Shown here: piece by piece, positions 34,981 through 46,100 of the stretch
Layout: each line of letters begins with the position of its first letter
Position numbering within the stretch: position 1 is the stretch's first letter
Origin: Pelecanus crispus
Lineage: Eukaryota; Chordata; Aves; Pelecaniformes; Pelecanidae
Reading direction: 5' to 3'
NCBI RefSeq assembly: GCF_030463565.1
Contig: NC_134651.1
Span: 15,264,734 to 15,328,733 of the forward strand
DNA length: 64,000 nt
Notes under the pieces: generated by a model
Told to the model about the DNA's origin: nothing
The model's database searches: none
What the model saw: the letters and a program-made list of their open reading frames with translations, nothing else
Program-made: the position numbers and the translations under genes

Positions 34981-35100
34981 TTTTAATGGTTCCAGGGGAA
35001 CAAAGCGGGAACATTCGACCCAACTTCATTACAGAATCATCTGAAACGCTTGAGGAACGTTTCCCACTAATTAGCATAAATAGCCGAAAAAAATCTTTCC
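34981..35100 (+). repeat. Duplicated non-coding element C, copy 2
   Basis: This is the partner of 21069-21190. It keeps CATTACAGA, GAAA, TTCCCAC (35061-35067) and TTAGCATAAATAGC in the same order and spacing. Here the RBPJ-type site is extended to GTGGGAAA on the reverse strand, and the adjoining word reads ATTAGCATAAAT. Confidence 0.75.
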
Positions 35101-38100
35101 CTCCCAAAGCAGGTTCCAGCAGCCCCTCTGTGTTTTCTCACCTCCACTTCCAATAGCCTGACCCTGCCCCCGCACAAAGGGGAGACCCCATCTCCGCTCC
35201 CCCAACACTCGGGGGCTCTAAAGAAATACAAACAGGCAGCAGATTAACAGCACTTGTTTGCACCTTAAACAAACAGGCGACTTCCGCCCCTCCGGGCTCT
35301 CCCACTGCCCAGGGCAGGATGCACCGGCTGGCTTTCCTTGCCCTTGCTCTTGTGCCCTGCCCAAATCCTGGATAAAAGCGTGGGCAGCACAAGGCGTGAA
35401 GCAGGTAGGCTGAAGATGGGAAGGCCGGGGGTGCCAGCCCCGCACCCCCTTAAGCCCCGTCCCCCATGGCTGGGTGTCCTCTCGCTGCCCCAGCTGCCCT
35501 GGAGGAGGTCAGGTCCCTGCCCCAGCAGGACATGGCTGCAGCCCTTTTGCAGGAGGGTTGGGAGATGCCAAGGCCAAAGCAGACGAATGAATGTCCCAGT
35601 CCAGCTCCTGCCCCGTGTGTCGCACACAGCTTCTTGGCAAGGAGCAGCCTGATGCGGCTGGACGGGCGCCGTGAGTGGCACGGGGAGGGATGCTGCAGGT
35701 GAAGGATGGGGAGGGACAGACAGACTCCAGACGACACACGGGGGAGTGGTGCTGGTGTTCAAAACCGTCACCAGCATTGAGGGGGCACAGCAGCAACACC
35801 GAGCAATGACTGCCAGCCCACTCTCATCTCTGCTGAGCACAATGGGGGACGGATGGGTGCCAGACATGCCTGCCCAGCCGGTCTCTAGGCTGATCCCAGC
35901 AGCCACAGCTGCCTCTGCCAGCGAGCTGCCCCAGCTCAGATCCTCACCCCGCGGGTCACTTGTCGCCCGTCCCACCTCTCCAGGCAGCACCGCCAGCACC
36001 TCCCTGCTCCTACAGGACCCGGTGCCAAACCAGCCCCTTCTCGCCCTGCCCGCAGCACACAGAGCAGCCAGCCCCCAGCCCCCCGCCCCACCAGGGCAGG
36101 CAGTCGTGAGAGACGTGGGGGCTCAAACCACACCAGCAGCCAGCGAGACGCCGCTCCCGGCACAGCTATGGCACGTGTTCGGTGCCAGCACACGAGGTGG
36201 GCGCCCCAGGGGGAAGCCGCGGCAGCACAGCCGCGGGCTGGGGCAGGTTCCCAGCAGCAAGCCAGCGGTGGGACTTGCCCACTGGAGGCTCAGGTCTGCT
36301 CCCCGCTGGGTTATTGTGCAAATCCCCCCACGCAGGTGTTCGTTGCCCCCCCTTCCCCTCCCAGCCACAAGAAAGGCTGTCACTTGCGAGCCCCCTTCCT
36401 GCCCGTGGGGTGCTCCAGGGGCAGGAAGGGGACCGGAGGCAGGTGGCAGGGACAGCCCACCGCACCCGCAGCACGGGGGCTGCTGGGGTGGCTGGCGGGC
36501 AGAGGGGTTACAGGTCGGTACTGCAGCATGAGTGACAGGCCTGTGGGAACCACCTCCCACCTGCACAGGGTCGGAAGAGAGCCAGCAGTGGCTGCGGGGC
36601 TCCCAGGCCATGCTGGAGACCCCCGCTCCCAGTGCCACTCAAGGACACGCACACACGGTGTCCTGTCTCTGCTTCTAACTGGTTGTAACCTGAGGCTACC
36701 TACGAGGACCTCAGGCAGTCATGGCAACTGGGAAGGGGTTTACAGTGTCACTAGCAGCCTGGAGATGCCACACAGGGATGCTCACCTTTTTTTTTTTTTG
36801 AATGCAAGAAGCAGGGGCATCCCACGAAAGGAGTGGTGATCGGGGGGAGAGGAAAAGGAGGTGCTGCCTCGTTTGGTGCATCCAAAAATCCCAATCCTGG
36901 GCACTCCTTGCCACAGCATGCTGCGGATGCTAAAATCTTACCTGAGTTCAGAGAAACCAGGGAAATTCACAGATTAAAAAATCATCAAGCACTACTCAGT
37001 GCAATGGCTGTCCTGCAAAGGGATGCCCACAGCAGAGCAGGGAGAGTGTGCTGGGGGCTGTGCACCCCCCGGGCACCTGCTCTGGCCACGTACCTCCCCG
37101 CTGGGAGGAAGGCCTCTCCTTGGCATCGCAGCAAGGTGCGGCTCTGAAGCAGCAAACCTGTACACTGGTCTCGCTGGTGCAGATTCTCCATGCTCTGCCC
37201 CATCCCTTCGTGCTCGCTGGCTGCTCTCGCTCAGCGATCAGGAAACCCAAGCGTGTTCCCCCACAGGCTGCCCAGGCACATGACCCCCAGGAAGCCCTGC
37301 ATCCCACCCACCTCTCAGCCCCTTCCCTCCCGGGGGGACACCAGAGGGAGCAGGGGCAAACTGGAGCGCCTGCTAATTCCTCCCAGCCCAGCACAGCCGT
37401 AGCCCTCCAGGGATCAGCCCCACAGCGATGGAGGCAGCCGACTCCTGCCTGTGAGCCAGCTGCACCAGCCTGGCCCATGGAGCACGGGTGGCTGTATTTT
37501 CATTGCAAATTAGAAATCAATCATAGAAGGAAATTCCCGTGCTGAGAACACCCTGGCTATTATTATTTTACAGCACTTGGAGGTGTTCTGGGCACTTAGA
37601 AAGGCGTGGCCCTTTCGGGGTATTATGGGGCAAATTAATTTTAAAGGCGGCTGTAGGAATGTTGGCCATTTGGTTTCCGGAGCAGGACGCACACAGGTGG
37701 AGGCTGCGGGGCTTTGTGCTTTCAGATACACCGCGGCTCTGCAAAGAGGGAATCAGCATGCTCCGGAGTGAACACCTCTAGCCTGACCCCAGCTTTATTA
37801 ATAACAAGTAATTAATATGAGAGCGGACGTGCCTTGTGTCTCTGAAGACCTTTTAAGATGTGATTATGTTGTGCTAATCTCACCCCAAAGTACTTCCCTG
37901 TTTAGACTGCGCTGGGCCATTAAATATCTGAAAAGCCAGCAGGACCCCCCCTTCACCGCCCTGGGAAGTGCTCGGGGTCTGTTCCCCAGCAGCCAGGCCC
38001 CGCTTTCAAACCCTCTAAATCAAGTATTAAGTTGAGCCCATCTGGACTGCCAGGAAAAACACTCCCTCCCCCTCATCTGCGTCTCATTACCCGCCATGCC

Positions 38101-39238
38101 AGCCCCGGCCCCGGAGCCACTCGCTCCATCCCGCCCAGATGTGCTGCCCCGCGCTCACCTCCCGTATTTCACAGCCGTCAGCAGGACTTCAAGGAGCAGC
38201 CGAAGGGCCTGTAACACTGCACAGGCTCTTAGCAAAGACATATATCCAGGTCCCTAAAGCATAGCCGCAGGCAAATACCCTAACGTAAAGCCCCTTTCCC
38301 CCTCCCTTGGTCTTGCACCAGGCAGGGGAGCTGGGGCGCTTGGGGCTGCCCAGCCAGGAGGTTTCGGAGCCACTTCCCCGGGGCTCCTTGCCCAGCACAT
38401 GTCCAGACTATTGATTTTCAGGGGTTCTCCCCCTTGAGACCTCCCCAAAGCAGGCAGCGCCTACACCCCACACCTGGGGAGGGGTACCCAAAGGCAGGGC
38501 AGGACAGAGCAGGTGCTAGCGGCAAAGGCCAGGGGTTGAGGACAGACACCTGCAACCCTCTTGTAACCCGGGTGATTAAATTTGGGAGCAGCTCGCCTAG
38601 CACACGGCAAAGCCAGCACTAAGCCTAGAGGAAATAAGGCACCCAAAGACCCAAACCAAGGAACAGCCCCTGTGTTCATCAGCTCAGAAATCTCCTAGGC
38701 TAAAGCTTTCTAGTGAAAGTTTCAGCACGTCCAGAAAACACACAGAAACAGCCGCTTTTGTTTAAGTTTGGCAACTTCCTGGCCCTGGCGGCAGCCCAGG
38801 ACTGCAGAGGTGAAGGTGCACATCAAACCTACATTTACGAGGAGAGTTATCCCTCTCCTCCCGAGCTTCAGAAGAGCCGGTCCTCAGCCTGCAGTTTGGG
38901 CTCAGCATCAGGCGAAGTTACGGTATGAGCCCCACGTGGCCGGCCATGCTCAAATATTACTCTTCCAGAGAGGCCAGGGCAGGCAGCATTGCAAAGAGGT
39001 TTTGGGGGCACGAGATTTAAGAGGGGGAAGAAAAGCATGTCTATTGTCTGCGTTGCTGCCTGCAGGAGGATGTGTAACTCTGGTCCTACACCGGTCCCTG
39101 ACGGCCGGCACTGACGGGGGACCCCACGCTCCAGCAAGCAACAGGAATCCCCCACAGCAGGTCACGGAGAGAAAAGTGCTGGGATGAAAATACTTGTCTC
39201 GCTAGTCCTTCAGTGCACGGCAGAGATGCAGCGGAGGC
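35101..39238. other. Intergenic DNA before the LRR cluster, no gene seen
   Basis: GC-rich non-coding sequence with an AT-rich island at about 37540-38040 that contains several TAATTA-type words. A T run lies at about 36787-36800. No open frame shows a domain. Transcription of the LRR-mucin gene, on the minus strand, should end near the right boundary. Confidence 0.45.
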
Positions 39239-39244
39239 TTTAAT
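39239..39244 (-). terminator. Candidate poly(A) signal of the LRR-mucin gene
   Basis: ATTAAA on the minus strand, about 630 bases after the stop codon. It is a common variant signal and the first plausible one I noticed downstream. The 3' UTR assignment is inferred. Confidence 0.4.
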
Positions 39245-39871
39245 ATCAGTGAGGAGGAAAGGCAGAAAGAGAGGGGAAGAGGTCAGAGTGTTATGACGGA
39301 TGTATAGGCACTGACACATCCCGTAAGGAGACACAGGGAAGAAGCCGGGGCGCAGGGCAGGAAGCTTTGGGAAGTCCTTCCCCAAGGACTGCTTGCACCC
39401 TGCGGGTACCTGCCAGGGGTGGGGGGAGATGCAGGCAGGAGCCCCGACCAGACCCTGCAAGCAAGAGCGGGCCGTGCCCGAGGTCCAGCGAGGTCCCCAG
39501 CCGGCTGGGTGCGGGGTCTCCGGCATTTCGGCGCGGTGCTTCCAGGGCCACTGGTCGCCCTCTCTGCTCCCGGTGGCCCTGGGCAGGCGGTGGCAGCTAC
39601 TGCCTGTGTCGGGATGCCATCTAGTGTCGCTTGGCAGAAGGGCCCGTCAGCTAGTGACACGACGCATAGGCTCCCCAGGCTCACAGCATCTCCAGGGGTC
39701 AGCTGGGAGGCACCCCAAAACAGCCTGGGTGCTGGGACACCCACCCCTGGGGGACTGCACCCCACTGATGCTGGTCCGCACCCCATGACATATGCACCCC
39801 ATCGCCAGCACGGCTCCAGACCCCAAAAGAGGGCTTTGGGCATTGCCCAGGTCACGCAGGGGCAGCGAAGC

Positions 39872-42800
39872 TCAAAGCGATGCCTGGGCTTGTTCGGGGG
39901 ACCCTCGGGCAGCCAGGGCTTGGAGTCTCAGCAGCCTCACCGGCAGCACAGGGTGGCCCTGGCGGCAGGTGGCTTGGTGAAGGAGAAGGGCAAGCATCCC
40001 CCACAGCAGCGTGCAGCCCGCCTGCAGTGCCAGCACAGCCAGGCCCAGGGCCAGGGAGACCCGGCAGTGCCGTGGGCTGGACCGCAGGGCGAAGCCCCAG
40101 GCGTGACGGCCGCTGGGGGCCAGGGGTGGGGAGGCCGGCCAGGGACTCCTATGGTCTGGCGGCGGGGGGACGGGAGGCTTTGGGAGCAGGATGGTGCCTG
40201 CAGGAATGGGAGTGTGATGGGGGGCAGTGGGAGCAGGCTGGGTGCCAGCCACGGACAAGCCCCACAGAGTGACATGGTGCCTCTCCCTGTCTGGCACAGG
40301 AGCGTTGTGGGACGGGGAGTGTGAGGCCAGCAGGACCGTGCCTGGCGCAGCAGTCCTGGGGGGTAGCCAGAGGGCCGTGGGAGGGGCTGAGACAAAGGAG
40401 ATGCTGGGTGTCCCCTGTGGGATGGTGGCTGGCCTGTCCGTGGGCACCAGAAGAGCAGGAGGCACTTGTTGGGTGGTGGCTGCCAGCGGGCTGGTTGGCA
40501 CTGGTGTAGTGGCAAAAGCTAGAGTGGACAGTGCAGGCTCTGGGCTGGTGACCCCAGGAGGCTGTAGGCTTATGATGGATGGAGTTGGACACAGGCTGAA
40601 GGCCTCCTGTGGCACAGCTGGCGATGGGGTGGTGATGGAAGCCTTGGGCAGCACGGTTGATGATGGGGTGGCAATGGAGGCCTTTGGCAGCACAGTGGGT
40701 GACAGGGTGATGATGGAAGCCTTGGGCAGCACAGCTGGTGATGGTGTGTTGATGGGGGCCTTTGGCAGCACAGTGGGAGATGGGGTAGTGATGGAAGCCT
40801 TGGGCAGCACGGTTGATGATGGGGTGGCAATGGAGGCCTTTGGCAGCACAGTGGGTGACAGGGTGATGATGGAAGCCTTGGGCAGCACAGCTGGTGATGG
40901 TGTGTTGATGGGGGCCTTTGGCAGCACAGTGGGAGATGGGGTAGTGATGGAAGCCTTGGGCAGCACGGTTGATGATGGGGTGGCAATGGAGGCCTTTGGC
41001 AGCACAGTGGGTGACAGGGTGATGATGGAAGCCTTGGGCAGCACAGCTGGTGATGGTGTGTTGATGGGGGCCTTTGGCAGCACAGTGGGAGATGGGGTAG
41101 TGATGGAAGCCTTGGGCAGCACGGTTGATGATGGGGTGGCAATGGAGGCCTTTGGCAGCACAGTGGGTGACAGGGTGATGATGGAAGCCTTGGGCAGCAC
41201 TGTTGGTGATGGTGTGTTGATGGGGGCCTTTGGCAGCACAGTGGGAGATGGGGTAGTGATGGAAGCCTTGGGCAGCACGGTTGATGATGGGGTGGCAATG
41301 GAGGCTGTTAGCAGCACAGTTGGTGATGGTGTGTTGATGGGGCCCTTTGGCAGCACAGTTGGTGATGGGGTGGTGATGGAAGCTTTGGGCAGCACAGCTG
41401 GTGATGGTGTGGTGATGGGGGCCTTCAGCAGCACAGTTGGTGATGGGGTGGTGATGGAGGCCTTCAGCAGCACAGCTGATGATGGGGTGGTGATGAAGGC
41501 CTTAGATAGCATGGTTGGTGGTGGAGCAGTGAAGAAGGCCTCTGTTGGCATAGTTGGCAACATGGCAGAGGTGGCCACAGGTGACAGCTTGGTTGGCAGT
41601 GCCAAGATGGGAAAGGCTGCCAATGGCGGCATGGTCGGCGCTGCAGTGGGCAAGGCTCCAGGTGAGAGCAAGGTTGACATACCTTGTAATGACGTGGAGG
41701 TGAATGGCAGAGATGGGCTAAAAGGAGCTGAAAGAGGCAGAGTAGCTGGGCAAATTAAGTGGTCGTCCCTCAGCAATGTCAGTGCTTGCCCTGCCAGGTG
41801 GGGTGGACTCTTGCATGACACTTGGGTGGACAATTTGACCTTCTCACTGTTGCCCAGGATCCAGCTGTGCAGGTAGCAGAGGTTGCAGTCACATCTCCAT
41901 GGGTTCCCACTCAAATACACTGAGCTGAGCTTCTTCAGGGGGTCCAGGAGACCTTGGGGGAGACTCTCCAGCTGGTTCTTCTGAAGGCTGAGGGTTTTCA
42001 GATTTGGGAGAGAAGCAAAGACATCATCATCCAGAGCAGAGAGATTATTTGTGTCCAGCTGGAGGTCCGAGAGCTTGCTGAGCCCAGTGAAGGCACCTCT
42101 TGGTAGGGCTGCTAGCTGGTTGTGGGACAAGATTAGCTTGCCAAGAGACGTGAGGTTGACAAAGATGCTGTCTGGAAGTGTGGTCAAACTGTTCCTGCCC
42201 AGATCCAGCTCCTGCAGATGTGGCATGGTGTCAAAAAGGCAGCAAAGGAGCTCCGTAATGTGGTTTGAACCCAGAGTCAGCAGCTTCAATTTGTTTAAAC
42301 CAAAAAAGCTCTGAGGTGGGAGAACCGTGATGAGGTTGTTGTCCAAGAAGAGTTTCTCCAGGTGAGACAGGCTCCTCAGGAGCATGGGTGGCAGCACCCT
42401 GAGCCTGTTCCTCTGGAGACTGAGCTCCAGCAGCTCCAGCTGACTGTCTAGCAACCCCTCTGGGAGGCCCTGCAACTCATTCTCATACAGCCGGAGGACT
42501 TGCAGCCGAGGGAGTTTGCTAAAGGCATCCCCAGGAAGAGTCGTGATCCTGTTTCTAGCCAGGTCCAAAAACGTTAGGTTGACAAGAGAATCAAAAACGC
42601 CTTCTGGAAGAGAAGGGATTGTATTGATGCGCAGTGAGAGCTCTCCCAAATTTTCCAGCCCATCAAACAGGCCTTTGGGGATATTTCTGATGTGGCTGTC
42701 TCTCAGCTCCAGCCTCTGCAAGCTTGGGAGGTTTTGGAAAGTGCCCACAGCTAGTTCTTCTAACGAGGCACCAGATATCTCCAAGTCCCTCAGCTTCTCC

Positions 42801-43102
42801 AAACTATCAAAGGCTCCAGGTTCAACTGTCTCGATCTTGTTGTCAATAAACAAAATCTTGATCAGGTTGGGCATGTACCTGAAGGCACCTTTCCTTATAG
42901 CAGTGATGCTGGTTTGCACAAAGATCATCTCAGAAATGAATGGCTTTGCAATCTTTGGGATCTCTTTGATGTCATTTTTTGTCCCTCTGTAGACCTCCTG
43001 GTAGTCTTTGGGCATTTCATATGGATCTTCACCAAGGATTTGATCTTGGCATTGATGGGGATGGAAGGAGAGGAAGAAAAGGAAAAAGAAATGCTGGTAC
43101 AT
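39872..43102 (-). CDS. LRR-mucin single-pass membrane protein, GPIb-alpha/CPN2-like
   Basis: A 1076-residue type I membrane protein in one exon. Order: signal peptide (residues 1-19, core FFFLFFL); an acidic tyrosine-rich segment (DPYEMPKDYQEVY); about 14 LRRs of 24 residues (about 55-396); an LRR C-cap (WRCDC, then two further cysteines; 397-449); a Ser/Thr/Pro mucin stalk (about 450-1010); one membrane helix (about 1015-1041); and a short, partly basic tail of about 35 residues. Its first LRRs (IFVQTSITAI, GAFDSLEKLRDLEISGASL) resemble CPN2 most, so I infer a CPN2-type duplicate that gained a mucin stalk and anchor. The N-terminal LRR cap lacks its usual cysteines. The stalk has 23 repeats of 13 residues. 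The ATG lies four bases after a strong splice acceptor (TTTTTTTCAG), so a 5' exon exists upstream. Ligand is unknown; the plan resembles platelet GPIb-alpha, and it could be annotated that way. The open frame is intact. Confidence 0.85.
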   Translation of the reverse strand: MYQHFFFLFFLSFHPHQCQDQILGEDPYEMPKDYQEVYRGTKNDIKEIPKIAKPFISEMIFVQTSITAIRKGAFRYMPNLIKILFIDNKIETVEPGAFDSLEKLRDLEISGASLEELAVGTFQNLPSLQRLELRDSHIRNIPKGLFDGLENLGELSLRINTIPSLPEGVFDSLVNLTFLDLARNRITTLPGDAFSKLPRLQVLRLYENELQGLPEGLLDSQLELLELSLQRNRLRVLPPMLLRSLSHLEKLFLDNNLITVLPPQSFFGLNKLKLLTLGSNHITELLCCLFDTMPHLQELDLGRNSLTTLPDSIFVNLTSLGKLILSHNQLAALPRGAFTGLSKLSDLQLDTNNLSALDDDVFASLPNLKTLSLQKNQLESLPQGLLDPLKKLSSVYLSGNPWRCDCNLCYLHSWILGNSEKVKLSTQVSCKSPPHLAGQALTLLRDDHLICPATLPLSAPFSPSLPFTSTSLQGMSTLLSPGALPTAAPTMPPLAAFPILALPTKLSPVATSAMLPTMPTEAFFTAPPPTMLSKAFITTPSSAVLLKASITTPSPTVLLKAPITTPSPAVLPKASITTPSPTVLPKGPINTPSPTVLLTASIATPSSTVLPKASITTPSPTVLPKAPINTPSPTVLPKASIITLSPTVLPKASIATPSSTVLPKASITTPSPTVLPKAPINTPSPAVLPKASIITLSPTVLPKASIATPSSTVLPKASITTPSPTVLPKAPINTPSPAVLPKASIITLSPTVLPKASIATPSSTVLPKASITTPSPTVLPKAPINTPSPAVLPKASIITLSPTVLPKASIATPSSTVLPKASITTPSPAVPQEAFSLCPTPSIISLQPPGVTSPEPALSTLAFATTPVPTSPLAATTQQVPPALLVPTDRPATIPQGTPSISFVSAPPTALWLPPRTAAPGTVLLASHSPSHNAPVPDRERHHVTLWGLSVAGTQPAPTAPHHTPIPAGTILLPKPPVPPPPDHRSPWPASPPLAPSGRHAWGFALRSSPRHCRVSLALGLAVLALQAGCTLLWGMLALLLHQATCRQGHPVLPVRLLRLQALAARGSPEQAQASL
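40620..41490 (-). repeat. 39-bp coding tandem repeat with 156-bp higher-order unit
   Basis: Twenty-three 13-residue units of the form SITTPSPTVLPKA lie in the mucin stalk. The central units form a four-member block (SITT, PINT, SIIT, SIAT types) of 156 bp. Four nearly identical blocks start at the ATGGTGTGTTG word at 40741, 40897, 41053 and 41209. The outer units are more diverged. Because 39 is a multiple of three, all overlapping frames on both strands stay open here. Confidence 0.95.
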
Positions 43103-43106
43103 TGTC

Positions 43107-46100
43107 CTGAAAAAAAGGTTTCAAAAATCAGTTATGAAGAACAAAAAAAAATCTCTGTCCACAGCTCATGAACTGTGGTACCATGCTGTTGTTCAGCTCT
43201 CAGGACTCTTCCATTCACATATCATAACTCATTTGATGAGAAAGAGAGAGATTGTACAAGCCAATGTATGCTGCATTTACAAGAGTTCACTGCCATTGGT
43301 ACCGAGGGATGGACAGGAAGGGAGAACAAGCCAGCTCATGGCTTGGCACTGGGAGATGCTCCAGGAGGGGCAAGGGCTGGACAGTCTGTTCTCTGACCAT
43401 CCTTCTCCCACATTTGGGTGGTAGGCTTGGCATCTGTCTGGGTGAAAAGGGCAAAGTGCTGCTGCCCATTAGTGCTGCCCCAGTGGGTCCAGTTACTCAG
43501 CAGGGCAATAGCCCATTCATGCCACAACAGAAGCAATCAGCCTTGTGCTTGCTAATGAGGGACCAGAAAGGGTCCCAGGAGCCAGCCAAGACCAGATGAC
43601 CTTGTTTACTCAGAATTTCCACACTGTGCTGGATGGACTTGCTATTTCATTGGTGTTTCTCTCAGTTCAGTGGAGTCATTTAAAACATTGCTTCTAAGCA
43701 TCTCCTTTTCGGGATTCTTGGTAATTGCATCGTATTTTGGCCTTGGTTATGCAGCTATTTCAAATAGAAATGATTAACTTGTGAGCAACAACCAAGATTT
43801 AGAGCAAGGCTTGCTAAAAGGCTATGAAATATCCACAGATGACCTCTTTAATACCTAACATTTAAGGGTCTGACCTACAGTTAGGAAGTGAAGTCACTAA
43901 TGCACACCCACCAGTAGCCATGTAAAGCCCACCACTTCCATTGAGTCATTTAGAAACACTCTACTAACAAATTAGCTGGGGTTTAATGACCGTGAGCATC
44001 GTATTGGGTCAGTAGTTTCCAGCTTGTGATTCACAGTCCTGGGTGGGAACAGGGAAAAGGGCTGTGGGTTGCTTCTTGGGTGTCCATCAAAGCTGACCAT
44101 GCAAAAAAACTTATGCTGGGAGGGTAAATTTGCTACGAAAAGTTATTTTTTGAAAAATGTTGAGATGTCAGCAAATACAGGAGGCTGAAAGCCACTGGGT
44201 TTGAAGAGAAACCCGTGGGAGGTGAGGTATGTGCCAGCTGCCCCGCGGGGCTCACCAGGGTAGAAGCCGCTGCTGACCCCTGCCCATCCTCTCCCCAGGG
44301 AGACTCAGGTGCAGGAGCTGGGGGCACGGGTGCAAAAGCACCTGCTTCACTTCAGCTGCAGGGGCAACGCAATGGGTTAAATGCACAGGTGGGAATGGCT
44401 GGACTGGCTGCACGAGGATTAAGTTTAACAGTTTTGAACTGCAGAGTTCTTTTAAAACCCTCCCTCACCCTGTCTGGCTGTGGTGGACCTCAGTGTGGTC
44501 CCCTGCTTGTCCCGCCCTCCAGCAGTGCAGGGACACAAAGAGATGGTTCCAGCTCACGGCGCTGCAGCCTCTCCTGCTCCTTGCTGCAAGAAAATGATCA
44601 ACAGCCCCCCAGAGCCACCCCTCCCGGCACATTTGAAAGAGAAAACAAAAAGCGTTTTGCATCACTTACTTGGCCAAGCGCTTGTGAACGAGTCCAGCTG
44701 CCAGAGCGAGGTGTGCCGTGCGAGGAGTGAGGCCACCAGATGGGGGTCCCATCACCTGGCCAGCTCTTTATCCATGGCCCAGGCGCAGGGCTTGGTTTCT
44801 CACAAGGTCAGGGAGCAGGTCTGCAAGGGGAGATAAGGGGCGGTGTGGAAGCGAGCAGCGAGCTCTGCCCACAGCATGGGAGGCCATTTGCAGAAACCCC
44901 TCAGAGAGGACACAGGCACGTACTCCCTAGGCATTATCTGCTGGTGCCACTTGACTAATCACATCCAGGGAAACCTGAAGACCTCCAGGCCAGCCTGTTT
45001 TGTAGCTGAAGCTCTCTGCAGTCCCATATCTCCACCAGCATAACCCACCAGCTTCACAGGCGCCACCCCCACCAACACAACAAAAAGGATCTTTTCCTAT
45101 TTAAAGCTTTTCCTATTAAAAATATCCAGCTGTTTCCTTCCTCAGGAATTGGCTCATGTAGCTAAAGGTGCTGCTCTGAAGCCATTTGTTTACGCTTATA
45201 GCATTGATGACTTCGGTGGCTGGACAGATAGGCTGACACCCAGATACACCAGGCTCAGCCCCATAGCCTCACACCTCGCCAGCCGTGGGGCTGGGGCTGA
45301 GAGCTGTGCTTCCCTCCACGCTAGCACAAGCCAAAGACCCTCCCGCAGTGACACCCAGGACTTCTGGCTGGTGCAGGGCATTTTAAGTCTTGTGCTAGGC
45401 ATCCATCACTGCCCACTGGATAATTGCACTAGTTGCATTTAAGCATTTCTTCTTCAGCTTTCACCTGCTTGTATTAAGGTTCAGCTTGTGCTCCTGAGCT
45501 TTCCTGGCAAATTTAGAAACATTCCAAACTATTGCACATTTTCAACAGCCTTACCCCTTTCCAACATCAACCCTGTACACATCCCCGCTCGGTAACCAGG
45601 CTGCTCCAGAGGCTGTAGGGTGGCGGAGCCAGGGTGCACGAGGGCACAGAGCTCGCAGCAGGAATGACAGCAGCCTCCCTGGGCCATGGACAACACCCAC
45701 CCCATGGCGTGGCAGCTGTGCCAGGGCTGGGGAGCTGCAGCCAGCCCCAGCCTCCCCCGTCCAGGCTTGGAGGTGGCCACACCAGCATCACCTGGGAGAT
45801 GGCCACAGTAGGGTGGCAGTCATTTGTGCAGGGGTGGCTGTGTGGGATCGCATCTAGGGGTGCAGCCTCAACCGCCTGCCTCCCAGGAGCTAACACAACA
45901 TGGAGCCTCCACTTTGCTCCCAGCTGGCAGCAGCAGGGAAGGGGCTGGCAGAGACGCACAGCTCGGCAGCAAAACCAGCGCAGCCCCAGGCAAGGACTCC
46001 AGTTCCCCTGTTGCTGCAGGCTGGCTCAGAGGAGGGTAGCCAGGCACAGGCAGGGCTCTCCCAGCTTTGCCTGGCCCAGGAGAGCCCGCGTCCCATCGTC

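Noticed and set aside
40227-41876. Long plus-strand open frame antisense to the mucin stalk (repeats of the DGVVMEALGSTVG type)
   Set aside because: The 39-bp repeat has a period divisible by three, so every frame without a stop in one unit stays open. No signal peptide or known domain; the minus-strand LRR-mucin frame explains the sequence.
39872-43102. Calling the LRR-mucin gene GP5 or GP1BA outright
   Set aside because: Its first LRRs are closest to CPN2, its length and N-cap differ from both, and position between HES1 and CPN2 does not match GP5. A tree is needed before naming.
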